From: Calditrichia bacterium
Lineage (GTDB): Bacteria; Calditrichota; Calditrichia; Calditrichales; J004
Direction: 5' to 3'
NCBI GenBank assembly: GCA_020635035.1
Contig: JACKAO010000005.1
Span: 124,001 to 188,000, forward strand
Length of the DNA stretch: 64,000 nt
In this document: in pieces, positions 8,704 through 18,176 of the stretch
How positions within the stretch are numbered: position 1 is the first letter of the stretch
Layout of the letters: every line of letters begins with the position of its first letter
The notes under the pieces: generated by a model
What the model was told of the DNA's origin: nothing
What the model saw: the letters and a program-made list of their open reading frames with translations, nothing else
The model's database searches: none
Made by a program: the position numbers and the translations under genes

Positions 8704-9291
8704 ATGGCTTATACTATTGATCAGTTTGCCGAATCTTGGCAAAAAGAAGTAAATGAGTTGACCCATCTTGATTTTTTTACCTACAAGTTAATATGTAAGA
8801 TTGAGAACCATCTTAAGGATGAAATATTTAATCAGACTAACACATTGGCGAATCTGAAACTCTCGGATGGTGAAAATATCAATCTTGCTTTTTCTTTAGG
8901 CGACGGCCTGCAATTCTTTTTTGAAAAAATGTGCTTTGGCGAAGGCTGTTCTTTGGGTTGTCCGAATAAACTTGAAGCACCATTTGATGAAAAAGACAAG
9001 AAATTACGGGAAGGAATTGTGACCTACGAATTTAAAGGTGATTTTGAAGCATGCAAACAAAGACGTGATTGCTTTTCATATGATATAGTTAACTATGTTA
9101 TTAAAGATACTCTTATTGATTTCTACAATTATCAAAAAGGCATTCAGCTTGAAGAAGAAGACAGCAATATCCGCATACTGACAAAGAACATCGGAGATGT
9201 GGTTTTATCTTTTACTTCCGCCTATGGTGCAACTATTTTACAAAATCCTACTGCTCCTGCAACGAATATGATCACCGACGAACTACAATAG
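8704..9291 (+). CDS. Hypothetical protein with a conserved-looking cysteine cluster
   Basis: This 195-residue protein is preceded by a clear AGGAG site and followed by a strong terminator, so it looks like a complete monocistronic gene. Its middle part holds CFGEGCSLGC and then CKQRRDC, five cysteines that could bind a metal or form a redox site. There is no signal peptide, membrane segment or recognisable domain. The C-terminus (DVVLSFTSAYGATILQN) is mildly hydrophobic. No function is assigned. Confidence 0.7.
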   Translation: MAYTIDQFAESWQKEVNELTHLDFFTYKLICKIENHLKDEIFNQTNTLANLKLSDGENINLAFSLGDGLQFFFEKMCFGEGCSLGCPNKLEAPFDEKDKKLREGIVTYEFKGDFEACKQRRDCFSYDIVNYVIKDTLIDFYNYQKGIQLEEEDSNIRILTKNIGDVVLSFTSAYGATILQNPTAPATNMITDELQ

Positions 9292-9319
9292 TTTAAGTCA
9301 ATATTAATCATCCGATTTA

Positions 9320-9356
9320 AACCCGGTTTTTCAACAAGAACCGGGTTTTTTATTTT
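9320..9356 (+). terminator. Rho-independent terminator
   Basis: A 9-bp perfect stem pairs AACCCGGTT at 9320-9328 with AACCGGGTT at 9339-9347, loop 10 nt, followed by a T-run to about 9356. It lies 28 bp after the stop of the cysteine-cluster gene. Confidence 0.9.
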
Positions 9357-9421
9357 ATATTACTACTATTTAGTTCGAGTATAAAAAAGTACTTTCAATA
9401 AAATTAACTACCGGAAAAATT

Positions 9422-10657
9422 ATGAGAAAAATCTTATTGCTGAATAATGAAAAAATGGTCATTGAAGCTTATGAAGACGCCATCCAATCGGGTGATAAAC
9501 GTTGGGCAATTCATTTAGCCGATAACGACATACAGGCACTTAAAATAATTGAAAGTGAAAATATTGAAGCAATAATTTCCACACCCATAATTCAAAACAC
9601 AGATGTGGTTGGGTTATTCAATATTATCAAAGAAAGACACCCCCAGATTATCAGAGTTTTACAATCAAATTTACTGGAGAGTACTGCAATTCAAAAAGAG
9701 CTTCTAAAGAAATTTAAATCAACACATATGTTGCTCATACGCGGTTTGTTTGATTTTAAGCAGTTTATGCAGGATTTAGAAAATATATTCCAATACAGTG
9801 CGCTTATTTCAAATGGTAAGTTGAAAAATCTTGTTTCAAATATAAATAGCTTGCCAAGCTTACCCGAACTTTACATCAGGATAAATGAAAAACTTAACAC
9901 TGAAGATGCTTCACTCAGAGAAATTGCCGGGATAATTAAACATGATGTTTCGATGACAGCAGAAATACTCAAAGTTGTTAACTCATCTTTATTTGGATTT
10001 GCAAATAAAATCAGCAGCATTGAGCAGGCGGTTGCTTTATTGGGTATCGAAATGATAAAAACACTGGTTCTGTCCCTAAAACTTTTTTCACAATTTCCCA
10101 GGATGGACCAGATTTCTGTTTCCATTGATGAACTATGGGACCACAGCTTTTTAACAGCTGTCTTTGCAGGAAGAATCGCCTTTGCTGTTACAAAAGATAA
10201 AAATGTCCAGGAAAATGCTTTCACGGCCGGCCTGCTTCATGATATCGGAATGATAACTCTGGCAAGTCAAATGCCGCAGACTTATAAAAAAGCATACGAA
10301 GATGCTTTTATTAACAAAACCCCAATCAACTATTCTGAAAATAAATTTTTTGAAGTATCTCACTGCGAAGTTGGTGCATACCTGGCAGGATTATGGAGCC
10401 TGCCCTTAGATATATGCAGATCAATTGCCAGGCATCATCTTCCGGACGTTTCGGAAAATGAACCTGACATTCTTACTCTGGCTGTACATTGTGCAGATGT
10501 GTTTGCCCAATCTTTGAAAGATAAGAACCAGGGTCTGCCGCTTGAAGAGTTAAATCCGCAATTAAACCACATTGAACTGTTTATGGATAATCATGAGCAG
10601 TGGTTTAGTATGTGCGAAGAAATTATTGAAAGTGAGAATAATAATTCTAAAACCTGA
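9422..10657 (+). CDS. HDOD-domain signalling protein with degenerate receiver domain
   Basis: The 411-residue protein has an N-terminal response-regulator-like fold at about 1-125. The acidic pair is replaced (KILLLNNE) and the phospho-acceptor Asp is missing (AIISTPII), so it is probably not phosphorylated. About residues 140-340 are an HDOD domain: LPSLPELYIRINEKL, IIKHDVSMTAEILKVVNSSLFG, ISSIEQAVALLGIEMIKTLVL and TAGLLHDIGMITLASQMP. HDOD proteins act in chemosensory and second-messenger signalling without clear catalysis. It converges on a single-domain receiver gene with only 2 bp between stop codons. Confidence 0.88.
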   Translation: MRKILLLNNEKMVIEAYEDAIQSGDKRWAIHLADNDIQALKIIESENIEAIISTPIIQNTDVVGLFNIIKERHPQIIRVLQSNLLESTAIQKELLKKFKSTHMLLIRGLFDFKQFMQDLENIFQYSALISNGKLKNLVSNINSLPSLPELYIRINEKLNTEDASLREIAGIIKHDVSMTAEILKVVNSSLFGFANKISSIEQAVALLGIEMIKTLVLSLKLFSQFPRMDQISVSIDELWDHSFLTAVFAGRIAFAVTKDKNVQENAFTAGLLHDIGMITLASQMPQTYKKAYEDAFINKTPINYSENKFFEVSHCEVGAYLAGLWSLPLDICRSIARHHLPDVSENEPDILTLAVHCADVFAQSLKDKNQGLPLEELNPQLNHIELFMDNHEQWFSMCEEIIESENNNSKT

Positions 10658-10659
10658 TA

Positions 10660-11031
10660 CTAATGGTCCCCAAGAATTTTTTTTATTTTTTCAATAAATG
10701 ACGGAAAGAAAATAGGCTTTTCAAAAAATATATCTCTGTGCTCTGTTAGAACGGTGCTAAATCCCATTGCGTGTGCTGAAACAAGGATAACAGGTATTTC
10801 TTTATATTCTGATTCTACCATCCATTCGTAAAATTGTGTACCTGTCTCGCCCGGTAAACCGATATCAGTAATAACCAGGTCAATTTTTTTGTCTGCCAGC
10901 ACCTTTCGCGCTTCCCGTGTGTTTAATACTATTTCAACATTCATGCGTGCGCGTTCCAGAAATACTTTTGCCAATACCCCTGCCTGGTAATCGTCATCAA
11001 TATACAGAATAGTTTTCAGATCATTACTCAT
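10660..11031 (-). CDS. Single-domain response regulator (receiver)
   Basis: The 123-residue protein is a stand-alone CheY-like receiver. The acidic pocket (ILYIDDDYQAG), phospho-acceptor Asp (DLVITDIGLPGETG), switch Thr/Ser (VILVSAHAM) and conserved Lys-Pro (FFEKPIFF) are all present, so it should be phosphorylatable. There is no output domain. It faces the HDOD protein whose own receiver is degenerate. No histidine kinase gene lies in the window. It is divergent from alaS across a 166-bp gap. Confidence 0.9.
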   Translation of the reverse strand: MSNDLKTILYIDDDYQAGVLAKVFLERARMNVEIVLNTREARKVLADKKIDLVITDIGLPGETGTQFYEWMVESEYKEIPVILVSAHAMGFSTVLTEHRDIFFEKPIFFPSFIEKIKKILGDH

Positions 11032-11197
11032 AAATTTTCTTAATTCTTTTGTGATAGAAATAGATGTTAATTAAATTTCGGGTTTTTAATTTCAGACTTC
11101 TGTCAAATTAATAATTTTTAAGCAGAGTAAACTTTACAGCCAGGAAAAAACATAGATTAAGTTAATAAAGATAAATTGAAAAACAACGAGTAATTTT

Positions 11198-13807
11198 ATG
11201 ACTTCTAATGAAATTCGCAAACAGTTTATAGAGTTCTTCAAAAGTAAGAAACACACATTCGTTCCCAGCGCATCAGTTGTGCCGCTGGATGACCCTACTC
11301 TGCTGTTTACCAACGCAGGAATGAACCAGTTTAAAGACGTTTTTCTTGCAAAAGGAGAACGCCCCTATTCTAGAGCTGCAAATGCCCAGAAATGTATCCG
11401 TGTAAGCGGCAAGCATAACGATCTTGAAGAAGTCGGCCACGATACTTATCATCATACTTTTTTTGAAATGTTAGGTAACTGGTCCTTTGGTGACTATTAC
11501 AAGAAAGAAGCCATTGCCTGGGCTTGGGAATTATTAACACAAGTATGGAAACTTCCTAAAGAGAGATTGTATGCAACTGTTTTTGGCGGTGATACTGAAG
11601 ATGGTTTGGAAGCCGATACTGAAGCAGAACAACTTTGGAAAGAGATGACGAATATTCCCCATGACCATATATTGCGTTTCGGCAAGAAAGACAACTTTTG
11701 GGAAATGGGTGCAACAGGGCCTTGCGGGCCTTGCTCAGAAATACATATCGATCTTACTGATGATTTATCTGGTGGGCCACTTGTAAATGCCGGGGTGCCC
11801 GAAGTAATCGAAATATGGAATCTTGTATTTATCCAATATAATCGTGATGAGCAGGGAAAGCTAACTCTGCTGCCGGCAAAACATGTCGATACCGGAGCCG
11901 GTTTTGAACGGATTGTTGCAGTTTTACAGAAAAAAAATTCCAATTATGATACGGATGTATTCAGCCCGCTCCTGGATGAAATTGGCAAACTTGCCGGAGA
12001 AAAATACGAACAGTCAGCTGAAAAGATTGCCTTTCGAGTAATAGCAGATCACATACGGATGCTGTCTTTTTCTATCGCGGACGGCGGATTACCTTCAAAC
12101 GAAGGGCGCGGTTATGTTATGCGACGTATTCTCAGACGTGCTGCCCGCTATGGACGCAAACTGAATATGCGTGAACCATTTATTTATAAACTTGTGCCGC
12201 GTCTGGTTGAACATATGGGTGATGCTTACCCCGAATTAAAAGACCGTGCCGATCATGTTGCAAAAGTCATTCAGTCTGAAGAAGTGCATTTTAACCGCAC
12301 TTTGGATCGCGGGCTTGAAATATTTGAAAAGATTACTACTTCGCTTCAGAAAAAGAAAAAAACTGTTATCCCGGGAACTGACGTTTTTAAGCTTTATGAT
12401 ACTTTTGGATTTCCGGTTGATTTAACCCGGATTCTTGCAGAAGAAAAAAATCTTTCCATCGATATGGACGCTTTTGAAAAAGAGATGGATCAGCAAAGAG
12501 AACGTGCCCGATCTGCTGCAAAGTTTACATCACAAACCGTCAGCACCGATCAATGGACCATTTTAAATGAAGGCGATGATTCCAGTTTTGTCGGCTATGA
12601 AGAAGTTGCATTTAATACGCAAATAAGCCGTTTCTGGCAAAACGGCAATGAAGTACGTATTCGTTTGATGAAAACACCTTTTTATGCTGAATCCGGCGGC
12701 CAGGTCGGTGATAAAGGGAAAATTGAAGGTGAAGGTTTTGTTCTTGACGTTATTGATACACAGAAAGAAGGAAATGCAATCATTCATATATGCCGCTATG
12801 AAGGTGAATTTAATCCGGAAAATGATAAAGTATACGCTGAAATTTTAAACTCAGAACGTCGTAAAACCATAAAAAATCATACCGCCACTCATCTCCTTCA
12901 TGGCGCCTTGCGACGGGTTTTAGGAGATCATGTACACCAGGCGGGGTCACTTGTTACGCCAGACCGGCTCCGTTTTGATTTTACGCATTTTGAAAAGGTT
13001 AAAGATGAGCAACTCACTGAAATTGAACAGATTGTTAATAGTGAAATTCAAAAAGACACCCACCTGGAGATTGTGAACAAAAAGTTCACTGAAGCAAAAG
13101 CAATGGGTGCGATGGCTTTGTTTGGCGAAAAATACGGTGATGTTGTAAGAACTGTACGTATAGGTGAATTTAGCCTGGAATTATGCGGTGGTACGCATGT
13201 AAAGGATACCGGGGAAATTGGCCCCTTTATTATCGTCAGTGAAGAAGGCATTGCTTCCGGTGTACGGCGTATTGAAGCGATCACCGGGCCCAAAGCGGTG
13301 CATTTTATCCAGCAAACCCGCAGCTATGTAACGGATATAACTCAAATTTTAAACAGTCCTGAAAATTTAATATCCGATAAAATTAATGGGTTACTAGACG
13401 ACAAAAAACGTTTGGAAAAAGAGCTGGCTGACCTTAAAGCCCAGCAGCTCAGCGGGAATCTTGACGGCATCATCGCATCTGCGAAAAGCAAAAATGATAT
13501 AAAGATGATTCTGCATAAGGTTGAAAATGCTGACATGAACCAATTAAAAGATCTTGGTGATAAAATCCGTGAAAAAGTACAATCCACCGTTGGTTTAATC
13601 GGTAGCAAAAATGACGATAAGCTGGCTTTTGTGGCATTTGTATCGGATGATCTTTTAAAATCGTATAATGCCGGCAATCTGGTTCGTGAAGTGGCAAAAG
13701 TTGCCGGTGGCGGTGGTGGCGGACGCCCGCATATGGCAACTGCAGGTGGAAAAGATGTGGCAAAATTAGATGAAGCAATGCAAAAATTTGAAGAATTAAT
13801 AGGTTGA
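11198..13807 (+). CDS. alaS: Alanyl-tRNA synthetase
   Basis: The 869-residue protein is full length for AlaRS and charges tRNA-Ala in the cytoplasm. The N-terminus has the class II catalytic core (SNEIRKQFIEFFKSKKH, LLFTNAGMNQFKDVF, KCIRVSGKHNDLEEVG). ATGPCGPCSEIH and NEGRGYVMRRILRRAARYG follow. The editing domain has the metal-binding HTATHLLHGALR and CGGTHV motifs. The C-Ala end carries GGGGGGRPHMATAGG. The gene appears alone between the divergent receiver gene and the convergent ABC ATPase (12 bp between the two stops). Confidence 0.99.
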   Translation: MTSNEIRKQFIEFFKSKKHTFVPSASVVPLDDPTLLFTNAGMNQFKDVFLAKGERPYSRAANAQKCIRVSGKHNDLEEVGHDTYHHTFFEMLGNWSFGDYYKKEAIAWAWELLTQVWKLPKERLYATVFGGDTEDGLEADTEAEQLWKEMTNIPHDHILRFGKKDNFWEMGATGPCGPCSEIHIDLTDDLSGGPLVNAGVPEVIEIWNLVFIQYNRDEQGKLTLLPAKHVDTGAGFERIVAVLQKKNSNYDTDVFSPLLDEIGKLAGEKYEQSAEKIAFRVIADHIRMLSFSIADGGLPSNEGRGYVMRRILRRAARYGRKLNMREPFIYKLVPRLVEHMGDAYPELKDRADHVAKVIQSEEVHFNRTLDRGLEIFEKITTSLQKKKKTVIPGTDVFKLYDTFGFPVDLTRILAEEKNLSIDMDAFEKEMDQQRERARSAAKFTSQTVSTDQWTILNEGDDSSFVGYEEVAFNTQISRFWQNGNEVRIRLMKTPFYAESGGQVGDKGKIEGEGFVLDVIDTQKEGNAIIHICRYEGEFNPENDKVYAEILNSERRKTIKNHTATHLLHGALRRVLGDHVHQAGSLVTPDRLRFDFTHFEKVKDEQLTEIEQIVNSEIQKDTHLEIVNKKFTEAKAMGAMALFGEKYGDVVRTVRIGEFSLELCGGTHVKDTGEIGPFIIVSEEGIASGVRRIEAITGPKAVHFIQQTRSYVTDITQILNSPENLISDKINGLLDDKKRLEKELADLKAQQLSGNLDGIIASAKSKNDIKMILHKVENADMNQLKDLGDKIREKVQSTVGLIGSKNDDKLAFVAFVSDDLLKSYNAGNLVREVAKVAGGGGGGRPHMATAGGKDVAKLDEAMQKFEELIG

Positions 13808-13819
13808 AAATCCGGTATT

Positions 13820-14905
13820 CTACTCTTTTTCAAAACAATGGATTTTGTCCAGCTGTAAAGCAACCTGGGCTTCTTCAGCCGTTTTAAAAGTGCAGTTTGG
13901 ATTTGCCCGCATACAAATATTCCGGTTGCCTATATTTGTATAAATCAATATTTCGTTTCCAACCGGCTCAATAACTTCCGGAATAATTGTAAAAGGTTCT
14001 GACAAATTTTGTTTTACAGCTGTATTCTTAAAATCTAGCAGATGCTCAGGCCTTATCCCAAGCATAATATTCTTATTTTCTGATATTTTCCATTTCTCAA
14101 TAAAAAAAGCCGGTAATTTTACGATTAAATCATTTGCCTTGAAAATCCAGCCGTTTTCATTGATAAACATTCCATCAATAAAATTCATAGCCGGACTTCC
14201 AATAAATCCGGCAACAAATTTGTTCGCCGGCTGATTATAAACACGATCAGGTGTATCGATTTGCTGAATGTTACCATCCTTTAAAACAACGATCTGGCTT
14301 CCCAGGGTCATTGCTTCCATCTGGTCATGTGTAACATAAATCATAGTTGTTTGTAATTGTTTATGCAGCTTTTTGATCTCGATCCGCATTTGAGTGCGCA
14401 GCTTGGCATCAAGATTAGAAAGCGGTTCATCAAACAGAAAAACCTGCGGATGGCGCACAATAGACCGGCCTATTGCCACGCGCTGGCGCTGACCACCGGA
14501 CAAGGCCTTAGGGCGGCGATCGAGATACTGTTCAATATCAAGAATTTTTGCAGCTTCGGTAACTCGTTTTTTTATTTCATCTTTTGGCATCTTGCGCAGT
14601 TTTAATCCAAATGCAATATTTTCAAAAACCGTCATATGCGGGTATAACGCATAGTTCTGGAATACCATGGCAATGTCCCTGTCTTTTGGCGCAACATCAT
14701 TTACCCGCTTATTGCCAATAAATAATTCACCAGAAGTAATTTCTTCCAATCCCGCGATCATTCTCAGAATGGTTGATTTCCCACAGCCTGAAGGCCCGAC
14801 CAATACTACAAATTCTTTATCCGGGATTTCTATGCTTACATTGTTAACCGCAGAAACATTGTTATCATATACTTTACTTATATTTTTAAGAACAACTTCA
14901 GCCAT
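13820..14905 (-). CDS. Sugar ABC transporter ATP-binding protein (MalK/UgpC/MsmX type)
   Basis: This 361-residue ATPase has Walker A GPSGCGKST, Q-loop region QNYALYPHMTV, signature LSGGQRQRVAIGR, Walker B FLFDEPLSNLDAKLR and the H-loop VTHDQMEAMTLG. The C-terminal roughly 120 residues are the OB/TOBE regulatory domain typical of the CUT1 carbohydrate family (LGIRPEHLLDF). The window has one CUT1 binding protein and permease set at 38.6-41.6 kb and no other ATPase, so this is the likely energising subunit despite 24 kb separation. It is the last gene of the minus-strand utilisation region, 69 bp after the six-hairpin enzyme. Confidence 0.95.
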   Translation of the reverse strand: MAEVVLKNISKVYDNNVSAVNNVSIEIPDKEFVVLVGPSGCGKSTILRMIAGLEEITSGELFIGNKRVNDVAPKDRDIAMVFQNYALYPHMTVFENIAFGLKLRKMPKDEIKKRVTEAAKILDIEQYLDRRPKALSGGQRQRVAIGRSIVRHPQVFLFDEPLSNLDAKLRTQMRIEIKKLHKQLQTTMIYVTHDQMEAMTLGSQIVVLKDGNIQQIDTPDRVYNQPANKFVAGFIGSPAMNFIDGMFINENGWIFKANDLIVKLPAFFIEKWKISENKNIMLGIRPEHLLDFKNTAVKQNLSEPFTIIPEVIEPVGNEILIYTNIGNRNICMRANPNCTFKTAEEAQVALQLDKIHCFEKE

Positions 14906-14974
14906 TCCCGTGCTCCCTAACTGGTCAGATTTATTTGCGATCTGCTGTATTCAAAATGTATAAGGATATAAAAT

Positions 14975-17900
14975 TTAATTATAGATAATATCAACATCAG
15001 CAGGAAATTCTGCGATTTTAATTTTATTTTCATCAAAACCCTGAATTTCATTACCATTAACGATAACCTTTTTTGGAACCTTTCCATCAAAATTTGATAA
15101 TTGGATTTTACCGATCGGAATTTTTAGTGATCCGGCGATTTTTATGTGATATCCATTTTTTATCTTGTTAATAGCGTAATCCAGGTTCCCGTAATAGGTT
15201 GGCAGTTTTTTAACTGAAATGCCTGTTTCACTTCGCAGCCATTCCTTGTATAGTCCGGCACCAATCACAAGAGATTGATTTAGCTCATCTTCATAAACAA
15301 ACATACTGCGAACAGCACTGATGAAATCCGATCCAACCCATGTGTGTGGCATATCACCGATAAATCCGGGGGTTCTGTAACCCGGTCGAACGACTTCTGC
15401 CCAATGATTCCAAGCGTTTGGGCGCTGGTCCTTAAAAAAGAAATCTATCAGGGCGTGTGCACGTTCTATCTGCCCAAGATAAATAAATGTTCCGATAAGC
15501 CGGACTTCATAAGGTGTGTAATCTTTCCATGATATTTTATCATCCCGTCTTTTTTCAAAATATTCAAAGTAGCGGTCAAAAGTATTATGCGCATAGGGTT
15601 CCGGAAGATTTTTAAGTTCATTACAGGGATAAACGGCAATTGCCGTACTTGTTGCATCAAAATCTCCAAGTTCCACACATCCCGGAATGAAATTAATTTG
15701 TTTGTTACTTATGGCCATGTCAATTGACCGGTATAAATTGTTATGGAATGTATCACGGGCGGATACAAAATTTTTAACCTGTTCATCTTTACCAAGTATT
15801 TTGGCAATCTGAACAGCATCCTTGTAACCTTTCAATCCAAAAAAGTCATCCCAATATGAATGCATGGGCTTGGCTGAATAACCTTCATGACTGATGGATT
15901 CCGGAAGCAATCCATAACAGGCTTTTTGGGTTTCGTTTCCTTCAAGGTATTCTTTTGTCCGGCGCTCTGCCGTAAGTTTATCCATGTACTCAACAGCTTT
16001 TCGGACATTTTCAAAATGACTGGCTAAAAAAGTTGTGTCCCCTGTAAAAAGAAAATACTGCAAAATCGCAAAAATCAGCTGCCCGTGACTGTCATTCTCT
16101 GCAGTGGGATCCGGGCCGCGCTTGTCGACAACACAAGGCACTTTTCCATCCGGGTACTGGTAACCGGCGTACCAATTAATAAAATCTTTAACTTCCGGCT
16201 TAACTCCAAGCTTTAGCAAGGCAGATGACGTTAAAGAACCATCACGGATCCATGACCGTTCATACGAACGAGAACCAGGTTGAATTCCATATCCGTCGCG
16301 ATTTATCAGGATATATGCCAGGTTTGATCTTATTGTGTTCAGCAGATGATTGGCAGATGCGGGAAGGTTAAAGTCCACTGTATTGATTTTCTTTTCCCAA
16401 AAGGCGCAGACATCTTCTAAACGCTTGCTCACCTGTTCTCTCTTAACAACGTGCGCATCGCTCTCATGGAAAGGAACTGCAAGAACTACTTGCTTTTTCT
16501 CATCCGGGTTGAGTTTAAAATTGTATTGCATAGCCGCAGATGCATATTGATGTGAATCATTTATCTCAGTAGATGTGGGTAACTTATCATTTGAAATAAA
16601 CTGGATAATATCACCTTCATCAAATTCAACAGCTGCAAAATTATCAGGTTTATCCAGTGGGATAACATCTTTGATTCCGTTAATAGTAATCTTAGATGGT
16701 TTCTTTCCCACAGATGAAATTTTAGTCGTACCCCCCGGCCAGTTTATGAATTGCCAGGGCGGGTTAACCTGAAAAGGACGGATTGCAAGATATAAGCTCC
16801 CTGAAACAGGTTTTGCTGACATGTTTTTAATGGAATATATCGTGTATAAAACAGATTCACCGGGGGGGCCGTCGGCAAAAATTTTTGTCTCCAGTGTCCA
16901 GTTTTCAGAATTCCATTCCACTGATGGTACAGGCAGGTAATCTTTCTCAAGTTTTGTTTTTGTTGATACATCATTCCAGGTATATAACTTCTTTTTATTA
17001 TTCTTAATAACCAGAAAGGGTTCAATTGAAAACATGGATTTGTCAACTTCAACCGCACCATCTTCACTAATTAACGCTTCATCCTGATCGTTATTTACGC
17101 CGGTCAGCGTCCAGTAACTTTGCTCATTATAAAAATACCTGGGGAAATAGCCGCGCGGATTATCTTTGCTCATCTCCTTATACACATTTTCCATTTTCTC
17201 AGAGAAAAAATAATCCTGCACCGAAATTTCTTTTATCCCATAAAAACTATTTCTACTGCTTTTAAACATTTTCAGCTTAAGGTACCTTGATTCGTAGTCT
17301 TTTACAGGAATATATGCCCGGCCGCCTTTTCCATTGGTTACGTGATAGATCGGCTGCCAGCTTTTCATATCATGGCTGTTGTATATTTCATAGGATTTCG
17401 CATAATTATCTTTGTCCCAATCTATGATTAATCCACCATACTCATAGTGTTTCTTAAGGTCAACGATAATTTCAGGCTGGGGATCATCTGTATTGCTGCG
17501 CCAGCCTTTTGTAAGATCGCCGTCAAAAATATGGCTGGCAAAATGTGGCTCGGCTTCGGATGAAACATACGCAACAGGTTTGGGCGGGATGGTATCTGCA
17601 ACAGAAAGTGATTCAAACTTAAAATCATCCAGATAAATCGACCCTGCTCCGCCCGTTGCGGATGCAATAAAAAACTGAATCTTATCTATTTTCCGTAGTG
17701 ATTTATCGTTTGTAGGCCCCCAGGCAAACTGGATATGTCGTTTTTTTATGATGATCCTGCGCCATTGCTTATCAAATTCATAATTCCTTTGGTTAAGCCA
17801 CCAGACATTATCACCACTGGCATCAACAAGCTTAAACTCAAAATTATTAACCGGGGCGTCGCCTTTCAGGTAAAAAGAGAAACTGAAATTATCCGGCAAT

Positions 17901-18142
17901 TCCATTGGAATTTGTTTTTGAATACCACAAAATCCACTGCCTTTTGTAAAATCAAAATGTATTTCAAGTGCATTTCCGATTTTACCGGGAACAGTTTGAG
18001 TATGTATTTTTACTGATTCATCCGAAGTGATATTTTGCCAACCCTGTGTTGATTCAAAATCATCTAAAACTTCATTGGAATTTTGAGAATAAAATCCGCT
18101 GAAAAAAAGGATACACGAGACTATAATCAGGATATGATTCAT
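14975..18142 (-). CDS. Large secreted six-hairpin glycoside hydrolase with CBM11-like and F5/8 type C domains
   Basis: The 1055-residue protein starts with a signal peptide (MNHILIIVSCILFFSGFYS). The ATG at 18142 with AAGG upstream is preferred over the GTG three codons earlier. Residues about 25-180 look like a CBM11/CIA30-type beta-sandwich (DDFESTQGW and SIYLDDFKFESL). Residues about 185-310 are a discoidin/F5-8C domain (HIFDGDLTKGWRS, YESRYLKLKMF). The C-terminal half is an (alpha/alpha)6 barrel (RSYERSWIRDGSLTSSALL, DGKVPCVVDKRGPDPTAENDSHGQ) related to rhamnosidase/glucoamylase clans. I cannot assign a CAZy family. It lies between the esterase and the ABC ATPase, as part of the utilisation region. 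Confidence 0.8.
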   Translation of the reverse strand: MNHILIIVSCILFFSGFYSQNSNEVLDDFESTQGWQNITSDESVKIHTQTVPGKIGNALEIHFDFTKGSGFCGIQKQIPMELPDNFSFSFYLKGDAPVNNFEFKLVDASGDNVWWLNQRNYEFDKQWRRIIIKKRHIQFAWGPTNDKSLRKIDKIQFFIASATGGAGSIYLDDFKFESLSVADTIPPKPVAYVSSEAEPHFASHIFDGDLTKGWRSNTDDPQPEIIVDLKKHYEYGGLIIDWDKDNYAKSYEIYNSHDMKSWQPIYHVTNGKGGRAYIPVKDYESRYLKLKMFKSSRNSFYGIKEISVQDYFFSEKMENVYKEMSKDNPRGYFPRYFYNEQSYWTLTGVNNDQDEALISEDGAVEVDKSMFSIEPFLVIKNNKKKLYTWNDVSTKTKLEKDYLPVPSVEWNSENWTLETKIFADGPPGESVLYTIYSIKNMSAKPVSGSLYLAIRPFQVNPPWQFINWPGGTTKISSVGKKPSKITINGIKDVIPLDKPDNFAAVEFDEGDIIQFISNDKLPTSTEINDSHQYASAAMQYNFKLNPDEKKQVVLAVPFHESDAHVVKREQVSKRLEDVCAFWEKKINTVDFNLPASANHLLNTIRSNLAYILINRDGYGIQPGSRSYERSWIRDGSLTSSALLKLGVKPEVKDFINWYAGYQYPDGKVPCVVDKRGPDPTAENDSHGQLIFAILQYFLFTGDTTFLASHFENVRKAVEYMDKLTAERRTKEYLEGNETQKACYGLLPESISHEGYSAKPMHSYWDDFFGLKGYKDAVQIAKILGKDEQVKNFVSARDTFHNNLYRSIDMAISNKQINFIPGCVELGDFDATSTAIAVYPCNELKNLPEPYAHNTFDRYFEYFEKRRDDKISWKDYTPYEVRLIGTFIYLGQIERAHALIDFFFKDQRPNAWNHWAEVVRPGYRTPGFIGDMPHTWVGSDFISAVRSMFVYEDELNQSLVIGAGLYKEWLRSETGISVKKLPTYYGNLDYAINKIKNGYHIKIAGSLKIPIGKIQLSNFDGKVPKKVIVNGNEIQGFDENKIKIAEFPADVDIIYN

Positions 18143-18176
18143 ATATGGCACCTTAAAATTCTGAATATAGCAAAGC

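Noticed and set aside
13342..13863. Long minus-strand ORF across the end of alaS
   Set aside because: It is a shadow of alaS, which is certain by homology, and has low-complexity composition and no ribosome-binding site of its own.
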